A stretch of DNA of 64,000 nucleotides from assembly GCF_030551255.1 (NCBI RefSeq), contig NZ_CP130630.1, forward strand, positions 8,413,501 through 8,477,500, given 5' to 3'. This DNA is from Streptomyces sp. NL15-2K (GTDB lineage Bacteria > Actinomycetota > Actinomycetes > Streptomycetales > Streptomycetaceae). Below the pieces are notes generated by a model. It was not told where the DNA came from and searched no databases. It was given only the letters and a program-made list of their open reading frames with translations. The stretch's first letter is position 1, and each line of letters opens with the position of its first letter. Both the position numbers and the translations under genes were made by a program. Positions 7,785-17,187 of the stretch are shown here, piece after piece.

Positions 7785-9443
7785 GTGGACACGCGGCAAT
7801 GGCGCGACACCATCGCGGCAGCGCAGGCCGGCGACCGGCAGGCGCTGGACGAGCTGGTCGCGGGCTGGCTGCCGCTCGTCTACAACATCGTCGGCCGAGC
7901 CCTGAACGGCCACGCCGACGTCGACGACGTCGTCCAGGAGACCATGCTCCGAGCCGTCGACAACCTCGGCTCGCTGCGCGACCCGGACAGCTTCCGGTCC
8001 TGGCTCGTGGCGATCGCCATGCGGCAGATCCGGGACCGGGCCCGCCGCAGGTCCACGGAGAAGCTGGACGAGGCGGCGGCGCACGAGGCCACCGACTTCG
8101 CCGAACTCACCGTGCTGCGGCTTCAGTTGGAGGGACAGCGGCGTGAGGTCGCGGAGGCGGTGCGCTGGCTCGACGACGAGGACCGGCAGCTGCTGTCGCT
8201 GTGGTGGCTGGAGGTCGCCGGCGAGCTCTCCCGGCGCGAGCTGGCGGCGGCCGTCGGCATCAGCCGGCAGCACGCCGCCGTGCGCGTCCAGCGGATGAAG
8301 GAGCGCCTGGAGACCTCGCGCGGCATCGTGCGGGCCCTCGACGGCGCCTGCCCGGACCTGCGCGAGCTGACCGGCCGCTGGAACGGCCGCCCCGACTCGG
8401 TCTGGCGCAAGCGGCTGGCCCGGCACATCCGGCGCTGCGGCTACTGCGGCGACGCCCGCGAGACCGTCGTACCGGCGGAGCGCCTGCTCGTCGGGATCGC
8501 GCTCGTCCCGATCCCGGTCGGCTTCACCCTCTCGCTGGCCTTCGGCGGCAAGACGGCGGTGGCCGCCACGTCCGCCGCCACCTCCGTCGGCTGGTCCGCG
8601 AAGGTGCTGGGCGCGCTGACCAAGCCGGCGGTCGCCGTGACCGCGGGCGCCTCCCTCGTCGCGGGCGGCGCGTACGTCGTCACGCAGCCCCCCGACGCCC
8701 CGCCCCCGCGCGCGGCCGTCACACCCACGGCGACGGCCACGTCCACCCCACCGTCCCTTCCGGCCGCCCCGCCCCCCTCGCCCTCACCGTCGGCGACCCG
8801 GCCGAAGGCCGACCTGTACGGCAGCGTCGTCGACGCCGTCGACCGGGCGCCGGACCCGAACGCCGAGCCCGCGCCCCTGCCGCACCGGCCGGAGTCGGGG
8901 ATCACCAGCACCGGCGGCGCGCGCGCCGTGATGAACCACCGCGGCGACAGCGTCACGTTCACCGGCCAGGGCTATGTCCTCGTCCGCTGGCAGATCTCGC
9001 CCCAGTACCGGCCCGGCGGTCTGGTCATGCCCACCTGGACCGGACTTCAGGGCAAGCTCTTCCACGTGGCCTCGGGCGGTGGCCGCCGTATGGACGACCC
9101 CGTGAAGGGCAGCTCCGACGGCTCCGCCACGGGCATGGGCAACCCGGACATCGGCTACACCGTGCTGCCGGACGGCACCCAGCAGATGTGGCAGAACGAG
9201 TACTTCTACCTCGACGGCAGCGTCACCCTCACTGTGAACGAGCGGGGCGCCGACTACGGCCTGAGCGTCTTCCCGTCGAGCTGGAACGCGGTGAACGAGG
9301 ACATCAACAGCGGGCCCCCTGACGGCGCGATCCGCTACGGCCTCGTCCGCGACACCGGCAAGGACGACACCCCCGTACCGCAGTACGTCACTCGCGCGAC
9401 CCCGGCCGACCCGGCGACCGTTCCTCAGGAATCGCGGTTGTAG
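7785..9443 (+). CDS. Membrane-anchored ECF sigma factor with zinc motif and secreted C-terminal domain
   Basis: A 552-residue protein whose first 180 residues are an ECF sigma factor: region 2 about 15-85 with DVDDVVQETMLRA, region 4 about 125-175 with an HTH ending RQHAAVRVQR. Next comes H214-x3-C218-x2-C221, the motif of zinc-binding anti-sigma domains. Two hydrophobic segments (about 234-254 and 282-300), a Pro/Thr/Ser-rich linker (301-345) and a roughly 200-residue C-terminal domain follow. The GTG has GGAGAGGA 5 nt upstream. Sigma factors fused to zinc, membrane and outer domains are known from large actinobacterial ECF groups (ECF52/53 type). The anti-sigma function seems built into the same chain. 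Confidence 0.85.
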   Translation: MDTRQWRDTIAAAQAGDRQALDELVAGWLPLVYNIVGRALNGHADVDDVVQETMLRAVDNLGSLRDPDSFRSWLVAIAMRQIRDRARRRSTEKLDEAAAHEATDFAELTVLRLQLEGQRREVAEAVRWLDDEDRQLLSLWWLEVAGELSRRELAAAVGISRQHAAVRVQRMKERLETSRGIVRALDGACPDLRELTGRWNGRPDSVWRKRLARHIRRCGYCGDARETVVPAERLLVGIALVPIPVGFTLSLAFGGKTAVAATSAATSVGWSAKVLGALTKPAVAVTAGASLVAGGAYVVTQPPDAPPPRAAVTPTATATSTPPSLPAAPPPSPSPSATRPKADLYGSVVDAVDRAPDPNAEPAPLPHRPESGITSTGGARAVMNHRGDSVTFTGQGYVLVRWQISPQYRPGGLVMPTWTGLQGKLFHVASGGGRRMDDPVKGSSDGSATGMGNPDIGYTVLPDGTQQMWQNEYFYLDGSVTLTVNERGADYGLSVFPSSWNAVNEDINSGPPDGAIRYGLVRDTGKDDTPVPQYVTRATPADPATVPQESRL

Positions 9444-9474
9444 GACTCCCGCCGGAGTTCGCCGGGCCGCGCGG

Positions 9475-10161
9475 TCAGCCGCCGTTGCGCAGGGTGCACA
9501 GTGTGTCGATGCGGTTCGTGGTGATCGAGTCGACGCCCATCGCGGTGAGGCGGCGCATCGAGCGGCGGGTGTCGGGGGTCCAGACGGAGAGCAGGTAGCC
9601 GTCGGCGTGGACGCGGTCGGCGAGGGCGCGGTCGACCAGGGCGAAGCGGTAGTTGAGCCAGCGCGGGCGTACCGCGTCCAGCAGGGCGGGGCGCGGCGGG
9701 GCCAGTGTGGTCCAGGTCAGCGCGATCTCGGCGGCCTTGTCGGCGGCGCGCACGGCGAGCATGGCCGTGGCGTCCGCGCAGTAGTACACGCGGTCCGCCG
9801 CCCCGCACTCGCGGACCACGTCCACGACCCGGCGCGCCACCCGCACGTCGGACGTGCCCGGCAGGTCGAGCATCATCCGGGTGCCGTCGGTCGCGGTCAG
9901 CGCCTCGGCCAGCGTCGGCACCTTGCCGAACGTCAGCCCGCGCACCTCGTCCGCCGACAGCGACAGCAGCGGCCGGTCGTGCTCCCACAGCCGCTTCAGC
10001 GTGTCGTCGTGCAGCAGCACGGGCACGCCGTCGCGGGTCAGCCGTACGTCGATCTCGACCGCGTCCGCGCCCTGTCGGAGCGCGGAACGCAGCGAGTCGA
10101 TCGTGTTCTCGCGGACGCGGTAGGGGTCGCCGCGGTGGGCCACGGCGGTCAGGGTCTGCAT
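9475..10161 (-). CDS. Glycerophosphodiester phosphodiesterase family protein
   Basis: A 228-residue GDPD TIM-barrel enzyme. HRGDPYRVRENT holds the first catalytic histidine, EIDVRLTRDGVPVLLHDD the metal-binding Glu/Asp and second histidine, and a C-terminal tryptophan/threonine motif (SVWTPDT...SITTNR) closes the barrel. Family enzymes hydrolyse glycerophosphodiesters to glycerol-3-phosphate and an alcohol. No signal peptide is visible, so a cytoplasmic enzyme is expected. The ATG at 10,161 has only a weak upstream site. The gene lies 37 bp downstream of the deaminase gene on the same strand and is probably cotranscribed with it. Confidence 0.85.
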   Translation of the reverse strand: MQTLTAVAHRGDPYRVRENTIDSLRSALRQGADAVEIDVRLTRDGVPVLLHDDTLKRLWEHDRPLLSLSADEVRGLTFGKVPTLAEALTATDGTRMMLDLPGTSDVRVARRVVDVVRECGAADRVYYCADATAMLAVRAADKAAEIALTWTTLAPPRPALLDAVRPRWLNYRFALVDRALADRVHADGYLLSVWTPDTRRSMRRLTAMGVDSITTNRIDTLCTLRNGG

Positions 10162-10198
10162 GCGCCCATTGTGAGGGGACGCCCCTGCGAGGGATGCC

Positions 10199-11260
10199 TC
10201 AGGGGGCGAGCCAGGCCGAGGTGTACGTCTCGATCTCGTCCTTGATCCGCGCCTTGCCGGCCTCGTCCAGGAAGGACGCCTCCACCGCGGTCTTCGCCAG
10301 TTCGGCCAGGCCCCGCTCGTCGAGGTCCAGCAGCCGGGCGGCGACCGCGTACTCGCTGTTGAGGTCGGTGCCGAACATCGGCGGGTCGTCGGAGTTGATC
10401 GTGACCAGGACGCCGGCCCGCACGAATTCCTTGATCGGGTGCTCGTCGAGGGTGCGGACCGCGCGTGTGGCGATGTTGGAGGTCGGGCACACCTCCAGCG
10501 GGATCCGGTGCTCGGCGAGGTGGGCGAGGAGCTTCTCGTCCCGGGCGGAGCTGGTGCCGTGTCCGATCCGCTCGGCACGCAGTTCGGTGAGCGCGTCCCA
10601 CACGGTCTCGGGGCCGGTGGTCTCGCCCGCGTGCGGCACCGACCGCAGTCCGGCGGCGATGGCCCGGTCGAAGTACGGCTTGAACTGCGGCCGCGGTACG
10701 CCGATCTCGGGCCCGCCGAGCCCGAAGGAGACCAGCCCCTCGGGGCGCCCCCGGTCGTCGGTGGCCAGCCGGGTCGTCTCCTCGGCGGCCTCCAGACCGG
10801 CCTCTCCGGGGATGTCGAAGCACCAGCGCAGAACGGTCCCGAACTCGGCCTCCGCCGCCTTGCGCGCGTCCTCGATCGCGTCCATGAAGGCCCGCTCGTC
10901 GATGCCCCGGCGGGTCGAGGAGAACGGGGTGATGGTCAGCTCGGCGTAGCGCACCCGCTGCCGGGCCAGGTCCCGGGCCACCTCGTACGTCAGCAGCCGT
11001 ACGTCCTCCGGGGTGCGGATCAGGTCGACGACGGACAGGTACACCTCGATGAAGTGGGCGAAGTCCGTGAAGCTGAAGTAGTCGACCAGGGCCTCGGGGT
11101 CGGTGGGGACCTTGGAGTCGGGGTGGCGGGCGGCCAGTTCCGAGACGATCCGCGGGGAGGCGGAGCCGACGTGGTGCACGTGCAGTTCGGCCTTGGGCAG
11201 CGACGCGATGAAGGCGTGAAGGTCGCGCGGCACGCGGGCGTCGACGAGACGGTCGGTCAA
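10199..11260 (-). CDS. Adenosine deaminase family protein, possibly aminodeoxyfutalosine deaminase
   Basis: A 353-residue zinc deaminase. The metal HxH is in AELHVHH, PHAGE carries the catalytic His/Glu, IGHG a further zinc-site His, and NSDDPPMF the metal aspartates. The TTG start is fixed by GGGGAGGAA just upstream. The adenosine deaminase family in Streptomyces includes an enzyme that deaminates aminodeoxyfutalosine in the futalosine route to menaquinone. I recall its S. coelicolor gene lying in the same neighbourhood as this polyamine cluster, which makes that assignment plausible but unproven here. The substrate could equally be adenosine. Confidence 0.82.
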   Translation of the reverse strand: MTDRLVDARVPRDLHAFIASLPKAELHVHHVGSASPRIVSELAARHPDSKVPTDPEALVDYFSFTDFAHFIEVYLSVVDLIRTPEDVRLLTYEVARDLARQRVRYAELTITPFSSTRRGIDERAFMDAIEDARKAAEAEFGTVLRWCFDIPGEAGLEAAEETTRLATDDRGRPEGLVSFGLGGPEIGVPRPQFKPYFDRAIAAGLRSVPHAGETTGPETVWDALTELRAERIGHGTSSARDEKLLAHLAEHRIPLEVCPTSNIATRAVRTLDEHPIKEFVRAGVLVTINSDDPPMFGTDLNSEYAVAARLLDLDERGLAELAKTAVEASFLDEAGKARIKDEIETYTSAWLAP

Positions 11261-11419
11261 GGTTCCTCCCCGGGAACGGCGTCCGCGGCTGCTCGGCTGT
11301 TCGGCAGTGGGACGCGGGTGATCGGCTGATCGGTGACTCGGGGATCATCGTAGGCCGGGGTCACGGTGGAGGGTGTCGGGCCTTAGCATGACGGCATACA
11401 ACAGAGGGGGGTCCCGCGC

Positions 11420-12316
11420 ATGTCCGACGACGCGCAGACGCCGGAGGACGTCGCCGCGCACCGGCCGACACCGCCCGGTCGGTCCGACCGGCCCGGTGAG
11501 TCGGATGGCGCGTCCCGCGACCCGTGGGCCGCGCCGGCCGACCGGGGGCCCGAGGACGCGGCTCCCCAGGTCGATCTGGGCAAGCAGGGGCAGCAGAGCC
11601 AGGGAGTGACTCCTCCCGGCGGACCCGGGGCGACCCTCGCCGACACGGGCCCGATCACCCGGCCGTCGACTCCGCCGGCCTCCTCCGTGCACGACCAGCA
11701 GACCGTCACGTCGATGCCCGGCGTCGGCACGCCGCACCCGCACAGCGTGGATTCCCAGGCGTGGGCATCCCCCTTCGCCCAGCCCACGCCCTCGGCCCCG
11801 GCGAACGGCTCCGTCAACCCCTTCGCCCCGCCCAACCCGGCCGCACCCCCGAACACCGGCCCGGCGAGCCCCTTCGCGGCACCCGCCCAGGGCGGGCTCC
11901 ACCCCCAGGGCCTGCCCGTCCCCCCGCCGCCCATCTCCCCCGACGGCCCCGGCCAGGTCCCCTACGGCTACCCCGGCGGCTACGGCTACCCCACCCCGCC
12001 CGGCTACGGCGCCCACGGCCCGCAGTCCCAGGGGTCCGGTGCCTACTACGGCTGGCCCGGCATGGCACCCGGCCCGAGCAACGGGATGGGTACGGCCGCG
12101 CTGGTGCTCGGCATCATCGGCGCCGTCGGCTTCTGCCTCTGGCCGCTGGCCATCGTGGCGGGCATCCTGGCCGTGGTCTTCGGAACGATCGGCCGCGGCA
12201 AGGCCCGCCGAGGCGAGGCCACGAACCCGGGCCAGGCCCTGGCCGGCATCATCTGCGGGTCGGTGGGCCTCGTCCTGGGCATCGGGATGATCCTGCTGCT
12301 GGTGTTCGTCCCGTAA
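11420..12316 (+). CDS. Proline-rich DUF4190-like membrane protein
   Basis: A 298-residue protein. About 215 residues form a disordered Pro/Gly/Ala/Gln-rich cytoplasmic region ending in Tyr/Gly/Pro repeats (YPGGYGYPTPPGYG). Then come two hydrophobic hairpins (LVLGIIGAVGFCLWPLAIVAGILAVVFG and GIICGSVGLVLGIGMILLLVFVP) flanking a basic loop GRGKARRGEA, the typical DUF4190 arrangement. The ATG has GAGGGGGG at 8 nt. The role of these actinobacterial proteins is not known. Confidence 0.78.
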   Translation: MSDDAQTPEDVAAHRPTPPGRSDRPGESDGASRDPWAAPADRGPEDAAPQVDLGKQGQQSQGVTPPGGPGATLADTGPITRPSTPPASSVHDQQTVTSMPGVGTPHPHSVDSQAWASPFAQPTPSAPANGSVNPFAPPNPAAPPNTGPASPFAAPAQGGLHPQGLPVPPPPISPDGPGQVPYGYPGGYGYPTPPGYGAHGPQSQGSGAYYGWPGMAPGPSNGMGTAALVLGIIGAVGFCLWPLAIVAGILAVVFGTIGRGKARRGEATNPGQALAGIICGSVGLVLGIGMILLLVFVP

Positions 12317-12344
12317 GGCCCGGGCCGGCGCCTTCGCACCCGGG

Positions 12345-12371
12345 CCGGCACCTTCGCAGGGGAGGTGCCGG
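12345..12371. terminator. Bidirectional hairpin between convergent genes
   Basis: CCGGCACCT (12345-12353) and its complement (12363-12371) flank a 9-nt loop in the 57-bp gap between the DUF4190-like and NADAR genes. Just upstream CCCGGGCCGGC-CCTTCGCA occurs twice in tandem (about 12319-12357). Confidence 0.6.
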
Positions 12372-12373
12372 TC

Positions 12374-12970
12374 CTACCCCCGCAACCGGTCCCGCGCCTC
12401 CATCAGCGCGAACCCCAGCAGATTCGGCCCCCGCCACCGCTCCGGATCCTGTGCGGCCTCGTCGTCCGCGGCGAGGCCGATGCCCCACACCCGGTCCACG
12501 GGGCTCGCCTCCACCAGCACCCGGTCACCCGTGTTCAGCAGGAACTCCCGCAGCTCGTCGTGGGCGGCGAACTTGTGGACGCTGCCCTCCACCACGAGCC
12601 CGAACCGCTCGCGCTCCCATATGGCCTCGTCGAAGCCGCGCACGAGGCGCCCCGCCTTCTTGGCCTCGGCGGGATGCTCCGCCGCCAGCACGCGCCGCTC
12701 CGCTTCCGGATCTTCGAAAAGGCGTGCCTTTCCCGCCATCATCCAGTGCTCGGCGGTCGCGTAGGTCACGCCGTCCGCCGAGAACGGCGACGGCCACCAC
12801 TGGCTCAGACAACTCGGTCCCACCCGGCCGTCCGGCCGCGGCCGGTGCCCCCAGAAGTACAGATACTTGACCCTTGCCCCCGCCCGGACCGCCCTGACCA
12901 GGGCCTCCCGCGAATCGATCTTCCCCGTGGTCCTTTCCATGCGCCCGAGTCTGGCAGGCACCACTGACAC
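12374..12970 (-). CDS. NADAR family protein (YbiA-like)
   Basis: A 198-residue NADAR-fold protein. The family features YLYFWGHRP, LSQWWPSPF, TAEHWMMAGKARLF, a conserved W-x-x-ER and NLLGFALMEAR are all present. E. coli YbiA of this family is an N-glycosidase acting on early riboflavin-pathway intermediates, and others act on ADP-ribose compounds. I chose the GTG at 12,970, with GGGAGG 5 nt upstream. An internal ATG (MERTTGK) is the alternative. Standing alone and convergent to the DUF4190-like gene, it has no contextual partner. Confidence 0.83.
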   Translation of the reverse strand: MSVVPARLGRMERTTGKIDSREALVRAVRAGARVKYLYFWGHRPRPDGRVGPSCLSQWWPSPFSADGVTYATAEHWMMAGKARLFEDPEAERRVLAAEHPAEAKKAGRLVRGFDEAIWERERFGLVVEGSVHKFAAHDELREFLLNTGDRVLVEASPVDRVWGIGLAADDEAAQDPERWRGPNLLGFALMEARDRLRG

Positions 12971-13035
12971 TCCGTCCTCCCTTTTCGACGTCGGCTCGAC
13001 GCCTGGTCGACAGATTCCGTCGCGTAACCAAAAGG

Positions 13036-13079
13036 CAACAACGGAATCACTTGTTGGACGCCCTTTGCTCTGTCAGGAT
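13036..13079 (+). promoter_or_regulatory. Candidate promoter and dyad of the polyamine operon
   Basis: CAACAA (13036-13041) and TTGTTG (13051-13056) form a dyad with 9-bp spacing. TTGTTG also serves as a -35 box, with CAGGAT (13074-13079) 17 bp on. The ATG at 13,152 follows 72 bp downstream. The 12,971-13,151 gap is the only good place for control of the downstream six-gene operon. Confidence 0.4.
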
Positions 13080-13151
13080 CGGCACTCAAATCGAGCTGGA
13101 GCTACGCCACCCGCCTCCGACGAACGCGGGGCGACGGCGGAGGAGAGCGAC

Positions 13152-14687
13152 ATGCACAAGCCGGGCACTGCCACCCCGGACCGGTTCGCGGCCCAGGAGC
13201 GCTTCACGGACGGTGCGCAGTACATCGCGGGCCGCCTGACGAAGGGCACCTCCGGCCGCACGCACGCGGTCGTGGACCCGGCGACCGGGGAGGACGTCCT
13301 CTCGTACGAGCTCGCCGGCACCGCCGACGTGGACGCGGCCGTCGCCGCCGCCCGCGAGGCCTTCCCCGGCTGGTCCTCGGCCACCCCGGGCGAGCGCTCC
13401 GACGCCCTGCACCGCTTCGCCGCCGTGCTGGCCGACCGGGCCGAGGACTTCGCCCGCGCCGAGTCCCTGCAGTGGGGCAAGCCGCTGAAGCTGACCCGCG
13501 AGTTCGACGTGCCGGGGACCGTCGACAACACGGCCTTCTTCGCCGGTGCGGCCCGGCACCTCCAGGGGCAGTCGGCCGGCGAGTACTCCGGCGACCACAC
13601 CTCGTACGTCCGCCGCGAGCCCATCGGCGTCGTCGGCTCCATCGCGCCCTGGAACTACCCCCTCCAGATGGCCGCCTGGAAGATCCTCCCGGCGATCGCC
13701 GCGGGCAACACCATCGTCCTCAAGCCCGCCGAGCTCACCCCGCTCACCTCGTTGCTCTTCGCGCGGGCCGCCACCGACGCCGGGATCCCGGAGGGTGTCG
13801 TCAACATCGTCACCGGCACCGGCAAGGAGGCCGGCGAGCACCTCGTCGGCCACCCGGACGTGGCCATGACCTCCTTCACCGGCTCCACCGCCGTCGGCAA
13901 ACGCGTCGCCGAGATCGCCACCGCCACCGTCAAGCGCCTCCACCTGGAGCTGGGCGGCAAGGCCCCCTTCGTCGTCTTCGACGACGCCGACCTGGAGGCG
14001 GCGGTCAACGGCGCGGTCGCGGGCGCGCTCATCAACACCGGGCAGGACTGCACGGCCGCTACGCGCGCGTACGTACAGCGCCCCCTCTACGAGGCGTTCG
14101 TCGAGCGGACGGCCGCCCTGATGGAGACAGTCCGGCTCGGCGACCCCTTCGCCCCCGGCACCGATCTCGGCCCGCTGATCTCGCACGTCCAGCGCGACCG
14201 TGTCGCCGGTTTCGTCGACCGTGCGCGTGCCTACGCGCGCGTGGTCACCGGCGGCGAGGCCCCTCAGGGGGATCTCAAGAACGGCGCGTACTACCGGCCC
14301 ACCCTGATCGCGGACGCCGCCCAGGACAGCGAGATAGTCCAGTCCGAGATCTTCGGGCCGGTCCTGGTCGTCCTGCCCTTCGACAGCGACGACGAAGGCA
14401 TCCGGCTGGCCAACGACACCCCGTACGGGCTCGCCGCCTCCGCCTGGAGCCGGGACGTCTACCGGGCGAACCGCGCCACCCGCGAGATCAAGGCGGGCTG
14501 CGTGTGGGTCAACGACCACATCCCGATCATCAGTGAGATGCCCCACGGCGGATACCAGGCGTCCGGCTTCGGCAAGGACATGTCCGCGTACTCGTTCGAG
14601 GAGTACACCCAGATCAAGCACGTCATGTTCGACAACACGGCGGTGCCCCGCAAGGACTGGCACCGCACGATCTTCGGGGACCGATAG
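13152..14687 (+). CDS. Aldehyde dehydrogenase of the polyamine operon
   Basis: A 511-residue aldehyde dehydrogenase of the gamma-aminobutyraldehyde/betaine-aldehyde group: PWNYP, base glutamate in ELGGK (E266), catalytic cysteine in GQDCTAAT (C300). The N-terminal extension is about 20 residues longer than in the 3598 paralogue. The ATG follows GAGGAGAG. It heads a rightward operon continuing into PotD-A-B-C and an FAD oxidoreductase, so its likely substrates are aminoaldehydes made from imported putrescine or spermidine. Confidence 0.88.
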   Translation: MHKPGTATPDRFAAQERFTDGAQYIAGRLTKGTSGRTHAVVDPATGEDVLSYELAGTADVDAAVAAAREAFPGWSSATPGERSDALHRFAAVLADRAEDFARAESLQWGKPLKLTREFDVPGTVDNTAFFAGAARHLQGQSAGEYSGDHTSYVRREPIGVVGSIAPWNYPLQMAAWKILPAIAAGNTIVLKPAELTPLTSLLFARAATDAGIPEGVVNIVTGTGKEAGEHLVGHPDVAMTSFTGSTAVGKRVAEIATATVKRLHLELGGKAPFVVFDDADLEAAVNGAVAGALINTGQDCTAATRAYVQRPLYEAFVERTAALMETVRLGDPFAPGTDLGPLISHVQRDRVAGFVDRARAYARVVTGGEAPQGDLKNGAYYRPTLIADAAQDSEIVQSEIFGPVLVVLPFDSDDEGIRLANDTPYGLAASAWSRDVYRANRATREIKAGCVWVNDHIPIISEMPHGGYQASGFGKDMSAYSFEEYTQIKHVMFDNTAVPRKDWHRTIFGDR

Positions 14688-14722
14688 CCGTATTCGGGCC
14701 GCCTGACCCGCGGCCGCACACC

Positions 14723-14750
14723 CTCCCGAAAGGGCACTCCCGAAAGGGCA
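14723..14750. repeat. Perfect 14-bp tandem duplication in the potD leader
   Basis: CTCCCGAAAGGGCA occurs twice without a gap, ending 8 bp before the potD ATG. Each copy carries AAAGGG, so the ribosome site itself is duplicated. Confidence 0.9.
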
Positions 14751-14758
14751 CCACGCGC

Positions 14759-16006
14759 ATGGAGCAGTACGAGCCCGACCGTCTGTCCCCGGCCCAGGTG
14801 GCCGCCATGCGGCGCAGTTTCCGCAGTGGCCGGGCCGCCATGACCCGGCGGTCCCTGTTGCGCGCCTCCGCGGGCGGCGCGCTCGCGGTCGGCGGTCTCG
14901 GCGCGCTGAGCGCCTGCGGCATCCCCGCGGCGGGCAAGACCCAGGGCGGCGTCGCCGCGGACGACCACTCGGCGAAGGAGAAGACCGTCAACTTCTCCAA
15001 CTGGACCGAGTACATGGACGTGGACGAGAGCGAGAAGCACCATCCCACCCTCGACCAGTTCACCGAGCGGACCGGCATCAAGGTCAAGTACACCGAGGAC
15101 ATCAACGACAACAACGAGTTCTTCGGCAAGATCAAGCCGCAGCTCGCCGCGGGCCAGGACACCGGCCGCGACCTCATCGTCCTCACCGACTGGCTGGCCG
15201 GCCGCCTCATCCGCCTGGGGTGGGTCCAGAAACTGGACCCGTCCAACCTCCCGCACGCCTTCGCCAACCTCTCGGCGCAGTTCCGCGACCCCGACTGGGA
15301 CCCCGGCCGCGCCCACTCGTACGTCTGGCAGGGCATCTCGACCGTCATCGCCTACAACAAGAAGGCGCTCGACGGCGTCGAGGTGAAGTCGCTCTCCGAC
15401 CTGCTCGACAACCCGAAGCTCAAGGGCCGCGTCGGCTTCCTGTCGGAGATGCGCGACAGCATCGGCATGACCCTGCTCGACATGGGCAAGGACCCGGCGA
15501 ACTTCACCGCCGACGACTACGACGCGGCCATCGCCCGCATCCAGAAGGCCGTCGACAAGGGCCAGATCCGCCGCTTCACCGGCAACGACTACACCTCCGA
15601 CCTGACCAGCGGCGACTTCGCGGCCTGCATCGCCTGGGCCGGTGACGTGGTCCAGCTGAAGGCCGACAGTCCGGACATCGACTTCCTGATCCCGGACAGC
15701 GGTTACATGACCTCGACCGACAACCTGCTGATCCCTAACAAGGCCCGGCACAAGACGAACGCCGAGCGGCTCATCGACTTCTACTACGAGCCGAAGCCGG
15801 CCGCCGAACTCGCCGCGTACATCAACTACGTGTGCCCCGTCGACGGCGTGAAGGCCGAGCTGGAGAAGATCGACAAGGATGCGGCGAACAACCCGCTGAT
15901 CATCCCCGACAAGGCCATGGCCGAGAAATCCCACGCCTTCCGCTCGCTGAGCTCGAAGGAAGATACCGAGTTCGAAGAGAAGTTCGCGAAGCTGACTGGG
16001 GCGTGA
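14759..16006 (+). CDS. potD: Spermidine/putrescine ABC transporter substrate-binding lipoprotein
   Basis: A 415-residue PotD-type binding protein. It has a Tat-like signal (TRRSLLRAS, RR30-31) and a lipobox LSAC (C53), so it is an exported lipoprotein. The mature part has the PotD features NFSNWTEY, DLIVLTDW, AWAGDVVQL and INYVCPV. The C-terminus overlaps potA by 4 bp. A remote RR pair further upstream (MRRS) makes an internal ATG possible, but the chosen ATG has the duplicated AAAGGG site. Known relatives bind putrescine or spermidine, which fits the enzymes on either side. Confidence 0.9.
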   Translation: MEQYEPDRLSPAQVAAMRRSFRSGRAAMTRRSLLRASAGGALAVGGLGALSACGIPAAGKTQGGVAADDHSAKEKTVNFSNWTEYMDVDESEKHHPTLDQFTERTGIKVKYTEDINDNNEFFGKIKPQLAAGQDTGRDLIVLTDWLAGRLIRLGWVQKLDPSNLPHAFANLSAQFRDPDWDPGRAHSYVWQGISTVIAYNKKALDGVEVKSLSDLLDNPKLKGRVGFLSEMRDSIGMTLLDMGKDPANFTADDYDAAIARIQKAVDKGQIRRFTGNDYTSDLTSGDFAACIAWAGDVVQLKADSPDIDFLIPDSGYMTSTDNLLIPNKARHKTNAERLIDFYYEPKPAAELAAYINYVCPVDGVKAELEKIDKDAANNPLIIPDKAMAEKSHAFRSLSSKEDTEFEEKFAKLTGA

Positions 16007-17187
16007 CCACCGTGACGAACAAGACCGACACCACCGGAGACGTCCGCCTCTCGGGCATCAGCAAGACCTACGGCTCCTTCACCGCCGTACATCCACTGGA
16101 CCTCACCGTCCCGCAGGGCTCCTTCTTCGCCCTGCTCGGCGCCTCCGGCTGCGGCAAGACGACGACCCTGCGCATGATCGCGGGACTCGAGGAGCTCACG
16201 ACGGGCACCGTCCACCTCGGCGACCAGGAGGTGACCCATCTGGCGCCCTACAAGCGGCCGGTGAACACGGTCTTCCAGTCCTACGCCCTCTTCCCGCACC
16301 TCGACGTCTTCGAGAACGTCGCCTTCGGTCTGCGCCGGCGCGGCATCAAGTCGGTGAAGAAGCAGGTCGAGGAGATGCTGGACCTCGTCCAGCTCGGCGA
16401 ACAGGCGCGCAAGAAGCCCCACCAGCTCTCCGGCGGCCAGCAGCAGCGCGTCGCCGTGGCCCGCGCGCTGATCAACCACCCCAAGGTGCTCCTCCTCGAC
16501 GAGCCGCTCGGCGCCCTCGACCTCAAGCTGCGCCGCCAGATGCAGCTGGAGCTCAAGCGCATCCAGACCGAGGTCGGCATCACCTTCATCCACGTCACGC
16601 ACGACCAGGAGGAGGCCATGACCATGGCCGACACGGTCGCCGTGATGAACGCGGGCCGCGTCGAACAACTCGGCTCGCCCGCCGACCTCTACGAGAACCC
16701 GCAGACCACCTTCGTCGCCAACTTCCTCGGCACCTCCAACTTCATCGAGGCCGAGGTCGACTCCAAGAGCGGCGACGAGATCGTGCTGAAGGCGGGCGGC
16801 GGCAAGCTGGTCCTCCCCGAGGCACGGTGCGGCGCGCCCACCACGACCGGCGGCAAGGTGCTGGTCGGCGTCCGCCCGGAGAAGATCTCCCTCACCCACG
16901 CCGCCGAAGCGGGCGAGATACCCGAGGGCCGCAACCGGATCACCGGGAAGATCGCCGACTCCAGCTTCATCGGCGTCTCCACCCAGTACGTCATCGACAG
17001 CCCCGTCTGCCCCGAGTTCGAGGTCTACGCCCAGAACATCGACCGCGACGCCAGGCTCGTGCCCGGCGCCGAGGTCGTCCTGCACTGGAACCCGGCGCAC
17101 ACCTTCGGCCTGGACGCGGCCCAGTCCCTGCTTGCTGGGACAGTGGGCTCCGCCGGCGTCGAGACCGTCGAGGAAGAGGCGGCCTGA
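16003..17187 (+). CDS. potA: Polyamine ABC transporter ATP-binding protein
   Basis: A 394-residue ATPase of the PotA/CysA/MalK class. Walker A is GASGCGKTT (residues 46-54), the signature [15 protein letters not shown], Walker B VLLLDEP, the D-loop GALD, and the H-loop HVTHD. A C-terminal TOBE domain covers about residues 275-394. The GTG overlaps the potD stop (GTGA). A second in-frame GTG nine bases later is the alternative start. It forms the motor of the importer with PotB and PotC. Confidence 0.92.
   Translation: MTTVTNKTDTTGDVRLSGISKTYGSFTAVHPLDLTVPQGSFFALLGASGCGKTTTLRMIAGLEELTTGTVHLGDQEVTHLAPYKRPVNTVFQSYALFPHLDVFENVAFGLRRRGIKSVKKQVEEMLDLVQLGEQARKKPHQLSGGQQQRVAVARALINHPKVLLLDEPLGALDLKLRRQMQLELKRIQTEVGITFIHVTHDQEEAMTMADTVAVMNAGRVEQLGSPADLYENPQTTFVANFLGTSNFIEAEVDSKSGDEIVLKAGGGKLVLPEARCGAPTTTGGKVLVGVRPEKISLTHAAEAGEIPEGRNRITGKIADSSFIGVSTQYVIDSPVCPEFEVYAQNIDRDARLVPGAEVVLHWNPAHTFGLDAAQSLLAGTVGSAGVETVEEEAA

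Noticed and set aside
6300..8426. A 708-residue extension of the serine hydrolase
   Set aside because: The upstream half is antisense to the sigma factor gene. A proper signal peptide and start exist at 7523.
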